Source: an uncultured Flavobacteriaceae bacterium (GTDB lineage Bacteria > Bacteroidota > Bacteroidia > Flavobacteriales > Flavobacteriaceae). Taken from it: 64,000 nucleotides of DNA. Position 1 is the first letter of the stretch. The number at the start of each line of letters is the position of its first letter. The notes under the pieces were generated by a model, which was given only the letters and a program-made list of their open reading frames with translations, made no database searches and was not told where the DNA came from. The DNA is taken from positions 37,489-101,488 of the forward strand of contig CALIJE010000011.1 of NCBI GenBank assembly GCA_938017825.1. The letters run 5' to 3'. A program made the position numbers and the translations under genes. Of this stretch, positions 1 to 8,502 are shown piece by piece.

Positions 1-9
1 TAAAGTATC

Positions 10-1125
10 ATGAATAAATTCCTTTTGCTATTTCTGCTAATCTTCGTCGGCGCTCGAGGTGTTGCCCAAGATGAAATCGCTTTTAATGCACAGACGCCAA
101 ATGAGTTTGGCATCACTAGTGTTCAGGCCGATTCTATTTATGACAAGGTCAAGAAGCTTCCAGATGAGTCGCAGCTATCTTTTGCGCTTATAAAAAATGG
201 AAAGGTCCACTTTTACGGCATTCGAAGAAAAAATGATTCTATTTTCAGTATTGAAAATCACCAAAGTGTATTCGAAATAGGTTCTATTTCCAAGGTTTTT
301 ACTTCGACTTTGTTAGCTGCTTTTGTAGGTGATGGTAAGGTGAAGCTTAAAGATAACATCAACGACTACTTGGATATTCCGTTTAAGGAGGATCAAAAAA
401 TCAGCTTTCAGAACTTATCCAATCATACATCCGGACTTCCGCGACTTCCGACCAACTTAGAACTTGATTTTATTCATCGTAACAACCCCTATGCGCGATA
501 TGATGAGGCAAGGCTGCACCTATATCTTAAAGATACCATGGCTTTGGGTGTAGATACCAAAATAGGTGAGTTTGGCTACTCTAACCTAGGTGCTGGTTTA
601 TTGGGTTATACCTTGGAAAAGCTTTCGAATAGCGATTATCAATCGCTATTGAAAGAAAGAATTACCAGTAAATTCGGAATGAACCGCACCACAACCGATA
701 GATCTGAGATAAGCTCGTTTTTGGTTCCTGGCAGAAATGGTGGCACTATTGTACCAAATTGGGATTTGGCGATTTTAGTAGGTGCTGGGGGTATTGTCTC
801 AACAACGGAAGATCTTTCTAAATTCGCTCTGGCCCAATATGATAAGGCCAATAAGGAAATGGCCCTGACTAGATTAAAAACAAAGGAAGTGAATGAGCGA
901 ACTGGCATTGGCCTTGGTTGGTTTATTTATAAAGCCAATAAGAACACCCTCTATACCCATGACGGGGGAACAGGAGGTTATACCTCCTCCATGATTATTG
1001 ATTGCAAGAACAAGAACGGGGTAGTGGTATTGTCCAATATTTCGGCCCTCGGGAGAGGAACCGACAAGGTAAATGCGGTTTCTAAATCGTTGCTGCTTAC
1101 GCTTGGGGATTATAAAGAAAAATAG
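10..1125 (+). CDS. Secreted serine hydrolase, beta-lactamase / class C family
   Basis: A 371-residue protein of the beta-lactamase-related serine hydrolase family (Pfam Beta-lactamase type: class C enzymes, DD-peptidases, esterases). Residues 1-20 form a signal peptide ending at AQ, so it acts in the periplasm or envelope. The catalytic SxxK tetrad is S92-I-S-K95, the second motif is Y190-S-N192, and the third is H317-D-G-G in the KTG position. The length matches class C-like hydrolases. The ATG lies 9 bases inside the window, so upstream signals are not visible. The acetyltransferase gene follows immediately. Whether the substrate is a beta-lactam, a peptidoglycan peptide or an ester cannot be told from sequence. 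Confidence 0.88.
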   Translation: MNKFLLLFLLIFVGARGVAQDEIAFNAQTPNEFGITSVQADSIYDKVKKLPDESQLSFALIKNGKVHFYGIRRKNDSIFSIENHQSVFEIGSISKVFTSTLLAAFVGDGKVKLKDNINDYLDIPFKEDQKISFQNLSNHTSGLPRLPTNLELDFIHRNNPYARYDEARLHLYLKDTMALGVDTKIGEFGYSNLGAGLLGYTLEKLSNSDYQSLLKERITSKFGMNRTTTDRSEISSFLVPGRNGGTIVPNWDLAILVGAGGIVSTTEDLSKFALAQYDKANKEMALTRLKTKEVNERTGIGLGWFIYKANKNTLYTHDGGTGGYTSSMIIDCKNKNGVVVLSNISALGRGTDKVNAVSKSLLLTLGDYKEK

Positions 1126-1126
1126 C

Positions 1127-1639
1127 TTGAACATTCAAAATAGCCTACCGCAAGATATTCGCTCGATATTCAGACTGTACCGCATCGCATCTGACTACCA
1201 ACGAAGTAAGTTCGTAGACAATGTGTGGCCCGATTTTAGTCCTGAACTTGTCGCAAAGGAAATACAGGAAAAACGACAGTTTAAGTTGACTATTGACGGT
1301 AAAATAGCCTGTGTTTGGGCCATAACATTTAGTGACCCTGAAATTTGGGGCGATAAGGATATGGATGCTGCCGTTTATATTCATCGCATTGCTACCGACC
1401 CAGATTGTAGGGGAAACAATATGGTAGAACAAATTGTACGGTGGGCCAAACCGTATGCGCGGTCATGTAATAAAGATTTTATTCGTTTAGATACTTGCGG
1501 TCACAATGAAGGACTGATCAAACACTATACCAGGAACGGATTTGATTTTTTGGGCATAAGTAAAATGACAGATCCAGGAGAATTACCTAGTCACTACCAC
1601 GATGCTGAAGTCTGTTATTTTGAAATGAAATTAGTATAA
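1127..1639 (+). CDS. GNAT-family N-acetyltransferase
   Basis: About 170 residues with the GNAT fold pattern: a hydrophobic strand with IHRIATDP, then CRGNNMVEQIVRWA, which matches the acetyl-CoA pyrophosphate loop (R/Q-x-x-G-x-G/A) in a degenerate form, and the late HYTRNGF motif typical of GNAT C-termini. The acyl acceptor is unknown. The frame is open from an ATG at 1073, but that would overlap the previous gene by 53 bases and add residues unlike the family. I chose the TTG at 1127, one base after the stop of the hydrolase gene, which starts just before the first predicted strand. The two genes are probably co-transcribed. The start is the least certain part. Confidence 0.75.
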   Translation: MNIQNSLPQDIRSIFRLYRIASDYQRSKFVDNVWPDFSPELVAKEIQEKRQFKLTIDGKIACVWAITFSDPEIWGDKDMDAAVYIHRIATDPDCRGNNMVEQIVRWAKPYARSCNKDFIRLDTCGHNEGLIKHYTRNGFDFLGISKMTDPGELPSHYHDAEVCYFEMKLV

Positions 1640-1708
1640 ATCTTTTATTTTGAAGGTTTTATGAATAAGATATAGCCAAAAAGCACGTTTATAGTTAAAA
1701 TAGCAACT

Positions 1709-2818
1709 ATGGTTTGTAAAACGTATCTCCGAGCGTTGTTTGTAACTTCTTCATTGCTCTTCTTGTCCTGTAATAACGACGATAGTGCGCAAGGTTCCAA
1801 TCCCGATATTGTTGGCGAATCATTGAGCAAAATCACCGAAATTGGTGCCGATAAATCATTCAGAAATGCTAAGGGAGAGCAGTTTTTTCCATGGGGATTT
1901 AATTACACCAACGTCGAAAAGATAGGGTTAATTGAAGACAAATGGGACCAAGAAAGTACCTGGGCGGTAATTGAGGAAGACTTTTCCGAGATGAAGAATT
2001 ACAAGGCCAATGTGGTACGTATACATTTGCAATACCATCAGTTCATGTTAGATGCTACCACTCCGAATCTGATTGCCTTGGAGCGCTTACAAAGGTTGGT
2101 TAAAATTGCGGAAGATACCCGTCTTTATCTCGATATTACCGGTTTGGCAGCGTATAGAAAAAGTGACTCACCCGAATGGTATTCGAGTTTGAGCGACAGC
2201 GAACGTTGGGCGACCCATGCGCTATTTTGGAAGAATATCGCTGCGACCGTTGGGGAAAGTAAGGCCGTATTTGCCTATAATCTTATGAACGAACCCGTAG
2301 TGGCGGTAGGGTGTGACGGTGTTGTACCATGTGATTGGCTGCCCGGCGAAAGTTTTGGGGAGTTTCATTTTGTGCAAAACATAGCTAGAAATCCAGAGCT
2401 TACCTTTAGCGTCGCCATCAAAGATTGGATTTCTGTGCTAAGCAATGCCATTCGGTCAGAAGATGCGCATACGATGATAACGGTTGGTTTTCTGGGTTTA
2501 GGACCTGTTACCAGATTTGAGGAAGACTTAGATTATTTGAGCATTCATATTTATCCAAAATCGGGAGCATTGCAAGAATCGGTTGATAAGGTAATTAACA
2601 ATCAAAGTGGGGCACCCTTGGTCATTGAAGAAACTGCTAACTTATATTGCAGTATCGAGGAGTTGGAGTCTTTTTTGACGCAAATCGATGGCAACTATGA
2701 GGGTCTAATGGGCCACTATTTTGGCAAGACTTTGGAAGAAATGCAGAATTCAGACACTGTTTCAGACGCTTTGCGGAGAAATTTCATGAATTTCTTTATT
2801 GCCAACAATCCCAACTAA
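1709..2818 (+). CDS. Glycoside hydrolase family 5-like lipoprotein (putative endoglycanase)
   Basis: A 369-residue lipoprotein. The N-terminus is a type II signal peptide with lipobox LFLS-C21. The mature part is a (beta/alpha)8 glycosidase of the GH5 type: N-terminal PWGFNYTN, R104-I-H strand, general acid/base in LMN194-E195-P, H280-I-Y, and the probable nucleophile E308 in the strand PLVIEET. These are the conserved clan GH-A positions. GH5 enzymes cleave beta-1,4-glucans, mannans or related glycans by a retaining mechanism. The subfamily and substrate cannot be assigned here. No SusC/SusD pair or other polysaccharide-utilization genes sit nearby, so it looks like a stand-alone surface enzyme. 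Confidence 0.82.
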   Translation: MVCKTYLRALFVTSSLLFLSCNNDDSAQGSNPDIVGESLSKITEIGADKSFRNAKGEQFFPWGFNYTNVEKIGLIEDKWDQESTWAVIEEDFSEMKNYKANVVRIHLQYHQFMLDATTPNLIALERLQRLVKIAEDTRLYLDITGLAAYRKSDSPEWYSSLSDSERWATHALFWKNIAATVGESKAVFAYNLMNEPVVAVGCDGVVPCDWLPGESFGEFHFVQNIARNPELTFSVAIKDWISVLSNAIRSEDAHTMITVGFLGLGPVTRFEEDLDYLSIHIYPKSGALQESVDKVINNQSGAPLVIEETANLYCSIEELESFLTQIDGNYEGLMGHYFGKTLEEMQNSDTVSDALRRNFMNFFIANNPN

Positions 2819-2849
2819 TTTGGTCTCAGTACCATTTTGTTTACATTTG
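2819..2849 (+). promoter_or_regulatory. Bacteroidota-type promoter for the sterol-desaturase-like gene
   Basis: TTTG at 2819-2822 and TACATTTG at 2842-2849, separated by 19 nt, match the Bacteroidota sigma-A consensus (TTTG, 17-23 nt, TAnnTTTG). The ATG of the downstream gene is 20 nt beyond the -7 element, so the leader would be about 15 nt. The -33 element overlaps the end of the GH5 gene. Confidence 0.65.
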
Positions 2850-2868
2850 TTCGAATTGAACTTTTAAT

Positions 2869-4137
2869 ATGGAAACCTACGCAAAGGCGCTTCTATACGC
2901 AATTCCCTTTTTTATTCTGCTGTTGGCAATTGAAATTGCCTATGGATACTTTGTGAAAAATCAAAAGCATAAAGTCTTTGATAGTGTTTCGAGCATCAGT
3001 TCGGGATTTACCAATATTATCAAAGATTCTTTAGGATTGGGATTCGTTTTGATTTCTTATCCTTATTTGCATGAGCATTTGGCCTTAATGGAAATCAAAG
3101 CTACTTGGCTGGTTTGGTTAATTGCCTTTTTTGTAATTGATTTTGCAGGTTACTGGAACCATCGCCTTAATCATAAAGTAAATTTTTTTTGGAATCAACA
3201 TGTGATTCATCATAGCTCTGAGGAATTTAATTTGGCATGCGCGCTTCGGCAGTCGATTTCAAATTTAATAGGATATTTTCCCTTGTTTTTGATTCCTGCA
3301 GCCATTGCAGGTGTTCCTTTTGAGGTTATTGCGATTCTTGGTCCGATTCATTTATTCGGACAATTTTGGTACCATACACAGCATATTGGTAAGATGGGGT
3401 GGTTAGAATATGTGATTATTACCCCCTCCCAGCATCGGGTTCATCATGCCATTAACCCAGAATATATTGATAAGAATTTAGGTCAGATTTTATGTATTTG
3501 GGATCGTTGGTTCGGCACTTTTCAGGAAGAACTCGATGAGGTGCCACCGCAATATGGGGTGCTCAAACCAGCTGCTACTTGGAACCCGGTTTTAATAAAT
3601 TTTCAGCATCTATGGCGTCTGTTCAAAGATGCTTGGCGCACCAAGAGCTATTGGGACAAGCTACGAATTTGGTTCATGCCAACTGGTTGGCGCCCTGCCG
3701 ATGTTAAAGAAAAGTATCCCATTCCGATTATTGAAGACGTTTACGAATTCGAACGGTACCAAACCCCGGCCAGTAATTTGCTGAAAGGGTATTCAATTTT
3801 TCAAATGCTTTTTAGTTTGGTGCTACTGCTCTTTATGTTCTTTAACTATTCGAATATTGGGATTAACGGACTACTTCTTAGTGGAGCGTTCATATTTATT
3901 GGAATATATGGTTATACCACGCTTATGGATAGGAGTAGGTTCGCTGTTTGGATAGAGGTATTTCGAGGCTTGGCGGGTTTAGGTTTTATAATATATACCA
4001 AAGATTGGTTCGGAGTTGATAGTTACGTCGCAATAGGCAGTATTATCGTATCCTTTTACTTTTTGATCACAATATTGGGCGGAATTTATTTTACCTTTTC
4101 CAAAAAGCAGAATATGATCTTGGAAGGCGCTGTTTAG
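2869..4137 (+). CDS. Sterol desaturase / fatty acid hydroxylase family membrane protein
   Basis: A 422-residue integral membrane di-iron enzyme of the fatty acid hydroxylase superfamily. The histidine cluster is visible in order: H-R-L-N-H near residue 98, H-V-I-H-H near 111, and Q-H-R-V-H-H near residue 190. Several hydrophobic helices surround it, and the C-terminal third (about 300-415) adds four more membrane segments of unknown role. Family members hydroxylate or desaturate sterols, fatty acids, alkylglycerols or carotenoids using O2. Bacterial members of this subgroup are mostly uncharacterized, so the substrate is unknown. It is a single-gene transcript by its own promoter. Confidence 0.85.
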   Translation: METYAKALLYAIPFFILLLAIEIAYGYFVKNQKHKVFDSVSSISSGFTNIIKDSLGLGFVLISYPYLHEHLALMEIKATWLVWLIAFFVIDFAGYWNHRLNHKVNFFWNQHVIHHSSEEFNLACALRQSISNLIGYFPLFLIPAAIAGVPFEVIAILGPIHLFGQFWYHTQHIGKMGWLEYVIITPSQHRVHHAINPEYIDKNLGQILCIWDRWFGTFQEELDEVPPQYGVLKPAATWNPVLINFQHLWRLFKDAWRTKSYWDKLRIWFMPTGWRPADVKEKYPIPIIEDVYEFERYQTPASNLLKGYSIFQMLFSLVLLLFMFFNYSNIGINGLLLSGAFIFIGIYGYTTLMDRSRFAVWIEVFRGLAGLGFIIYTKDWFGVDSYVAIGSIIVSFYFLITILGGIYFTFSKKQNMILEGAV

Positions 4138-4255
4138 CTGCTTGGTCTTTGATATAATTGTGTCAACTATTCTTGAATGCTTTGCACTTTGTCGAAAATT
4201 TTGACTGCAAGCTGTATTTTGTTCGTTCTCTATATCACAACCATTAGCCGAACCA

Positions 4256-4852
4256 ATGACCAGACAAGAGCAACTGAAATGGTGCAAAAGATGTGAGCAT
4301 CGAAAAAACGATTTAAATCAGGGTATAATTTGTGGTCTAACCAATCGCATTGCCGATTTCGAAGATCAATGCAATACCTTTGATGAAAACCCCATTTTAA
4401 AGGAACGATTAGAACTTAAAGAGGCCGCTAGAACAATTGATAGTAGAATTGCGAGCCAAGGTCAGCGGTTTGCGAACTATATCATTGACCAGTTTTTTAT
4501 TTTTGGTCTTGGAGCATTGATCGGTGCAGGATTGGTACTACTTGGAGAATTTCTTAATCCAGGATTTTTCGTATTTCTCGATGAAGAGAATCGCCTTGTA
4601 GATTGGTTATTGGGTAGCATCCTGTCCATTATCTACTATTCCTTTTTCGAAGGTTTTACTGGCCGTTCGTTGGGCAAATTTTTTACTAAGACCGAAGTAG
4701 TAACCGAAGAGGGCGATCGCCCTGGGTTTCTCGTGATTTTCACCCGATCCATTTGTCGTTGTATTCCATTTAACGCATTGTCTTTTCTAGCCAACAATGG
4801 GGTGGGGTGGCATGATACGCTGTCAAAGACACGTGTGGTTGAAATTGACTAA
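4256..4852 (+). CDS. RDD-family membrane protein with N-terminal four-cysteine region
   Basis: A 198-residue protein. Residues 1-45 hold four cysteines (C10, C13, C26, C39) in a CxxC...C...C arrangement that could bind zinc. From about residue 66 an RDD domain begins: the R-F-x-N-x-x-I-D motif in a first transmembrane helix, a second helix near 115-130, and G-R-S-L-G-K-F, the family's second signature. RDD proteins are small multi-helix membrane proteins; some have been linked to Na+/H+ exchange, but most are undefined. The combination of a Cys-rich head and RDD domain recurs in Bacteroidota. The upstream 118 bases (4138-4255) show no clear promoter. Confidence 0.8.
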   Translation: MTRQEQLKWCKRCEHRKNDLNQGIICGLTNRIADFEDQCNTFDENPILKERLELKEAARTIDSRIASQGQRFANYIIDQFFIFGLGALIGAGLVLLGEFLNPGFFVFLDEENRLVDWLLGSILSIIYYSFFEGFTGRSLGKFFTKTEVVTEEGDRPGFLVIFTRSICRCIPFNALSFLANNGVGWHDTLSKTRVVEID

Positions 4853-4873
4853 CTTCATTCCATATTTTGGCCT

Positions 4874-5296
4874 ATGATAAAATCAGTCCTTGCTTTTTGT
4901 TTTCTGACGATGGCTATGTTTACAACAAGTGCCCAACAAAAGCTTGCCGAATCGCTTATAGGAAATCACCAATTTGGTGTGCAGTTCATTTGGGATGGTT
5001 ATGGTAATTCAACAATAGTAGAGAAGAATGGCATACTGCACTTCAAGGGAGCACAATATTCGAATGACAAGGAAGAATACCTCTTAATGGAAGGGACGAT
5101 AACGATTATAGACGAACGAAACTTTACCTTTAGTGGAAGCCTAAAGTTATTTACAAAAGGCTGTTGCGGCCTATTGGATAGAGACGTAAACTATACCTTT
5201 AGAAAAACGGGTAAGCGCGCGTATTGGCGTTTAAAAGAAAGAGAAGATCTTTGTAGTCAATATCAATGTGCCTATTATCTCGATATATTCGATTAG
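4874..5296 (+). CDS. Small secreted protein of unknown function
   Basis: 140 residues with a signal peptide of about 20 residues (hydrophobic core then TSAQQ). The mature part is beta-rich, contains the GNHQFGVQFIWDGYG and FTKGCCGLLDR segments, and has four cysteines after the signal peptide (C97-C98, C127, C132), suggesting disulfides outside the cytoplasm. I do not recognise a named family. It follows the RDD gene by 21 bases and may share its transcript. It precedes the creatininase-family gene by 50 bases. Confidence 0.6.
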   Translation: MIKSVLAFCFLTMAMFTTSAQQKLAESLIGNHQFGVQFIWDGYGNSTIVEKNGILHFKGAQYSNDKEEYLLMEGTITIIDERNFTFSGSLKLFTKGCCGLLDRDVNYTFRKTGKRAYWRLKEREDLCSQYQCAYYLDIFD

Positions 5297-5346
5297 ATTC
5301 TTATACGACCATTCGCTGCATTGGCATATCAAATAAACCAAATACT

Positions 5347-6108
5347 ATGCGACCATATATACTAGCTGAGACCAATTGGAATACAATTAAAGATGCCAAT
5401 TTCGATTTGGCCGTCTTGCCATGGGGCGCTACTGAAGCACACAATTATCATCTCCCTTATGCTACAGATAATATTCAGGCAGACCATATGGTGGCCGAAT
5501 CTGCAAAGGTGGCCTGGGATAAGGGCGGGAAGCTTATCGTTTTGCCAACGATACCTTTTGGCGTAAATACTGGACAATCGGATATTTATTTAGACATTAA
5601 TCTCAATCCCAGTACCCAGCTTGCCATGTTGACCGATATTGTAACAGTGTTGAACCGTCAGGGTATTCACAAACTGTTGATTCATAACGGTCATGGTGGA
5701 AATAATTTTAAGCCTTTGATACGGGAGTTGGGTTTGAAATTTCCAAAGATGTTCATTAGTCTATCTTTTTTTCCCAACACTTTAGACAAGTACGCCTATT
5801 TTGAAGAGCGGGGCGATCATGCAGATGAGATGGAAACCAGTCTTATGCTTTTTCTAAGACCTGATTTGGTTTTGCCTAGAGAAACCTGGGGAGATGGTAA
5901 TCACAAGAAGTACAAAATAGGTGCTTTTTCGGAGGGCTGGATGTGGGCCGAGCGCAAATGGTCTGCAATTAGTTCGGATACCGGGGTTGGAAATCCCCAC
6001 AAGGCCACGGCCGAAAAAGGAGAGCGTTTCTTCAAAGATTTGACCAAAAAAATGGGAGCATTATTTTATGAACTCTGCATTTCAGATGTAAATGATCTTT
6101 ATGAGTAA
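5347..6108 (+). CDS. Creatininase-family amidohydrolase
   Basis: 253 residues, counted from the ATG at 5347; an in-frame upstream ATG at 5266 would overlap the preceding gene and add non-family sequence. Metal-binding motifs of the creatininase fold are present: WGATE30-A-H-x-x-H35 with D41 (E, H, D ligands), the hallmark NGHGGN motif in IHNGHGGNNF, and H-A-D-E-M-E-T-S with the third-cluster glutamate. The family includes creatinine amidohydrolase, the riboflavin and F420 pathway formamide hydrolase ArfB, and mycofactocin MftE; no partner genes for any of these pathways are nearby, so the substrate is open. The gene ends 10 bases before the convergent ACBP gene. Confidence 0.85.
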   Translation: MRPYILAETNWNTIKDANFDLAVLPWGATEAHNYHLPYATDNIQADHMVAESAKVAWDKGGKLIVLPTIPFGVNTGQSDIYLDINLNPSTQLAMLTDIVTVLNRQGIHKLLIHNGHGGNNFKPLIRELGLKFPKMFISLSFFPNTLDKYAYFEERGDHADEMETSLMLFLRPDLVLPRETWGDGNHKKYKIGAFSEGWMWAERKWSAISSDTGVGNPHKATAEKGERFFKDLTKKMGALFYELCISDVNDLYE

Positions 6109-6118
6109 CTAACCCCTA

Positions 6119-6379
6119 CTACTTCTTATCGATCTGCTTCACAAGTTTTATATAGGCCGACATGGCGTCTTTACGGGAAAGTTTTTGTGCTTGAATCAAG
6201 GCGTTGGCTTTGAACGCATTGATTAACGGAGTTTTGCTTCCGGGATGATTTTTATTGGCGCTGGCTATTTTGTAGAAAGCATAGAGTTTTAACATGACAT
6301 CGGCAGGCAGTTGGCCTTCGTAGTCGTTGACAATATCGACAGCCCTTGCAAACTTCTTATGTAATTTCTCGTTCTTCAT
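6119..6379 (-). CDS. Acyl-CoA-binding protein (ACBP)
   Basis: 86 residues, matching the four-helix ACBP domain length. Family hallmarks are visible: LHKKFARAV at the start, LPADVMLKLYAFYKIA (the Y-x-x-Y-K-Q-A acyl-CoA site, here YKIA), PLINAFKANAL in place of the usual KWDAW region, and KLSRKDAMSAYIKLV. ACBPs bind long-chain acyl-CoA in the cytoplasm and buffer it. The start codon lies inside the 3' end of psd (23-base overlap), so the gene is translated as the last cistron of the cdsA-psd phospholipid operon. That placement suggests a role in supplying acyl chains to membrane lipid synthesis (inference). Confidence 0.85.
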   Translation of the reverse strand: MKNEKLHKKFARAVDIVNDYEGQLPADVMLKLYAFYKIASANKNHPGSKTPLINAFKANALIQAQKLSRKDAMSAYIKLVKQIDKK

Positions 6380-7037
6380 TTTTATCCAAGACCGCAGCGA
6401 TACAGGTCTTTGCGCCTTTCACGGTCTGATTTAGCTCTACGGCGATGCCGCAATTCAAAGGTAGGAAAAGATCTACTCGCGAACCGAATTTTATAAAGCC
6501 TGCATCATCACCCTGTTGAACACTGTCTCCTACCTCAGCATAGTTGACAATGCGCCTAGCCATTGCCCCGGCAATCTGACGATAGAGAATGTCTCCAAAT
6601 TTAGGGGTACGGATTACTACGGAATTACGTTCATTTTCTGTACTCGATTTCGGATGCCAAGCTACCAAGTACTTGCCAGGATGGTACTTCGAATATTTTA
6701 TTTCGCCACTTGCGGCATAACGCGTTACATGTACATTGAGCGGGGACATGAATATTGATACCTGCATGCGTTTGTCATTGAAGTACTCGGTTTCTAGAAC
6801 TTCCTCGATGACTACAACTTTACCATCTGCAGGTGCCAGAATCTCGTCAAAGTTTTTTGGAGCGACCCGTTTTGGGTTTCTAAAAAACTGCAAAATGAGT
6901 ACAAGAATCAATAGTCCGCCTCCCTGGATTACATATCTAATCCAATCGGTTGTCACAAAATAATGCGAAAGCAAAAGTGCCAGTACAACCAAGACAAATG
7001 TGATAATAATTATACGTTGCCCTTCTTTATGAAACAT
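6357..7037 (-). CDS. psd: Phosphatidylserine decarboxylase
   Basis: 226 residues, the short (PSD-A) form. Two hydrophobic segments (about residues 9-26 and 32-47) anchor it in the inner membrane. APADGKV is the conserved N-terminal catalytic motif, FMSPLNVHVTRYAASG the conserved core, and FIKFGS the autocleavage site where the serine becomes the pyruvoyl group. It converts phosphatidylserine to phosphatidylethanolamine. It overlaps cdsA by 11 bases upstream and the ACBP gene by 23 bases downstream, so the three are translationally linked. No pssA is in this window. Confidence 0.93.
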   Translation of the reverse strand: MFHKEGQRIIIITFVLVVLALLLSHYFVTTDWIRYVIQGGGLLILVLILQFFRNPKRVAPKNFDEILAPADGKVVVIEEVLETEYFNDKRMQVSIFMSPLNVHVTRYAASGEIKYSKYHPGKYLVAWHPKSSTENERNSVVIRTPKFGDILYRQIAGAMARRIVNYAEVGDSVQQGDDAGFIKFGSRVDLFLPLNCGIAVELNQTVKGAKTCIAAVLDKNEEREIT

Positions 7038-7836
7038 TACTAAATATATTTAAGGTTAGGTATGCGAACGGTGCCGCGAATACCAAGCTGTCTAAACGAT
7101 CTAACATTCCGCCGTGACCAGGAAGCAGGGCCCCACTGTCTTTCACACCGGCTACTCTTTTTAATTTTGATTCCACCAAATCACCCAAATTGCCCGTAAA
7201 AACTATTACTGCAGCTAGGGTCATCCATTGCGAAACATTTACAATTGGTTCATATTTGGCCATAAAATAGGCAGCACCAAGTGTAAACACAAGGCCGCCT
7301 ACTGCACCTTCAACTGTTTTTTTTGGGGATACTGTAGGATACAGCTTGGTCTTGCCAATGCTTCGACCTACCAGGTATGCAAAGGAGTCGTTGACCCAAA
7401 TCAGGATAAAAATACCCATAATCAAGAACTTGGCAAACTCATTGTTCTTATAAGGTATCATAGTTAGGAAAATGCACCCTCCTCCTATGTAAAAAAGTCC
7501 AGCCACGAATTTTTTGAAGGTATTGAATTCCCTCCCGTTTTTGTTAAATAGGAAGTAGAGAAGTGCTGCGTCTGTTATAATGGTCACACCCATTAAAATA
7601 TTTATGGGTACGATATCGTTTTCTTTGATCAAATAGATGAAAATCCACCAGAGTATGAGGTAGGCGATAAAAATATAATAGCCTCTTAGTCCAACCATGC
7701 GTTTGTACTCATAAATACAGGCAAGCCCAAAAATCATCAACAAGAAATCGAAGGCGTCTGAATTTAGGAAAATGGCAGAAAGTAAGAGTGTAATGAATAC
7801 TGCCCCGGTTAGGGCACGCCTTAAAATTTCCTTCAT
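7027..7836 (-). CDS. cdsA: Phosphatidate cytidylyltransferase (CDP-diglyceride synthase)
   Basis: 269 residues with about eight hydrophobic helices, typical of CdsA. The CDP-alcohol synthetase signature is clear near the C-terminus: SKLKRVAGVKDSG followed by LLPGHGGMLDRLDS, including the conserved K-D and the metal-binding D-x-x-D. It makes CDP-diacylglycerol from phosphatidate and CTP in the inner membrane, upstream of Psd in the pathway. It overlaps psd by 11 bases and starts two bases after the LUD gene ends, in one operon. Confidence 0.94.
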   Translation of the reverse strand: MKEILRRALTGAVFITLLLSAIFLNSDAFDFLLMIFGLACIYEYKRMVGLRGYYIFIAYLILWWIFIYLIKENDIVPINILMGVTIITDAALLYFLFNKNGREFNTFKKFVAGLFYIGGGCIFLTMIPYKNNEFAKFLIMGIFILIWVNDSFAYLVGRSIGKTKLYPTVSPKKTVEGAVGGLVFTLGAAYFMAKYEPIVNVSQWMTLAAVIVFTGNLGDLVESKLKRVAGVKDSGALLPGHGGMLDRLDSLVFAAPFAYLTLNIFSNVS

Positions 7837-7838
7837 AC

Positions 7839-8450
7839 TTATAAATCTTCCAAAAGTAAAAGATACAAATTTTTGGAACTGCTACCATAGGTAAGAAAAT
7901 CATCTGAATTTTCCTCGTTGGCCTGAAAATGTTTGAGAGTCGTAATATTGGCAGGAATACTATGGCCGTATTTTTTCTTTATTTTCTTAAGTCCCTCACC
8001 AATGGTTTCAACCAATTGGCTGGTAGTGGCAAAAACGATTACGTTGCTTGGAAGTTCATGAAGTTTACGTTCCATGAGTTGGTTAGAGCAAACTAAAATA
8101 GAACCATTTTGGGCAATAAGATGCTCACAAGTGGTGAAAAACACCTCACTTTGATTGTGTTTATTCGTAAAAGTTACATTTTCTTTAGCGAACTTTTTTT
8201 CGAGTTGGGGATTCATTATGAAAAACGGACTTTCTTGCCAGCTATTTTCTTCGATAATGTTCTGAAGTGCCTCGGAAATCTCCTGATTAGAATCACAGTA
8301 CAGAAATTTCCCGCCGTTTTTGCTGAAGTGAATTGTAAATTTTTCGTCTACTGGAATATTAAGATCAGGCATATGTTGACCGCGCGTTTCCGCGGTTTCT
8401 TTCGAAACCTTTTTTTTGCCACCCCCGAATATTTTATCCAATAGCCCCAT
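7839..8450 (-). CDS. LUD-domain (LutC/YkgG-like) protein
   Basis: 203 residues, a LUD (DUF162) domain protein. The N-terminus has a basic glycine/lysine stretch (GGGKKKVSK); the core shows VTFTNKHNQSEVFFTTCEHLIAQNGSILVCS and a C-terminal VETIGEGLKKI...PANITTLKHF. LutC, the characterised relative, is part of the LutABC lactate oxidase, but no lutA or lutB is here. This single-LUD form between cdsA and ftsH recurs in Flavobacteriaceae and its role is not established. It is transcribed with ftsH upstream (52-base gap) and cdsA downstream (2-base gap). Confidence 0.75.
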   Translation of the reverse strand: MGLLDKIFGGGKKKVSKETAETRGQHMPDLNIPVDEKFTIHFSKNGGKFLYCDSNQEISEALQNIIEENSWQESPFFIMNPQLEKKFAKENVTFTNKHNQSEVFFTTCEHLIAQNGSILVCSNQLMERKLHELPSNVIVFATTSQLVETIGEGLKKIKKKYGHSIPANITTLKHFQANEENSDDFLTYGSSSKNLYLLLLEDL

Positions 8451-8502
8451 TAAGAATACTACGTATCGCTAATTTATTATGACTAAAAAACGTCAATTCC
8501 CG

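Noticed and set aside
1073..1126. ATG at 1073 as start of the GNAT gene
   Set aside because: It would overlap the hydrolase gene by 53 bases and adds residues that do not look like the family; TTG 1127 preferred, not certain.
5266..5346. N-terminal extension of the creatininase-family gene
   Set aside because: Overlaps the upstream gene and lacks family similarity; ATG 5347 starts the known fold.
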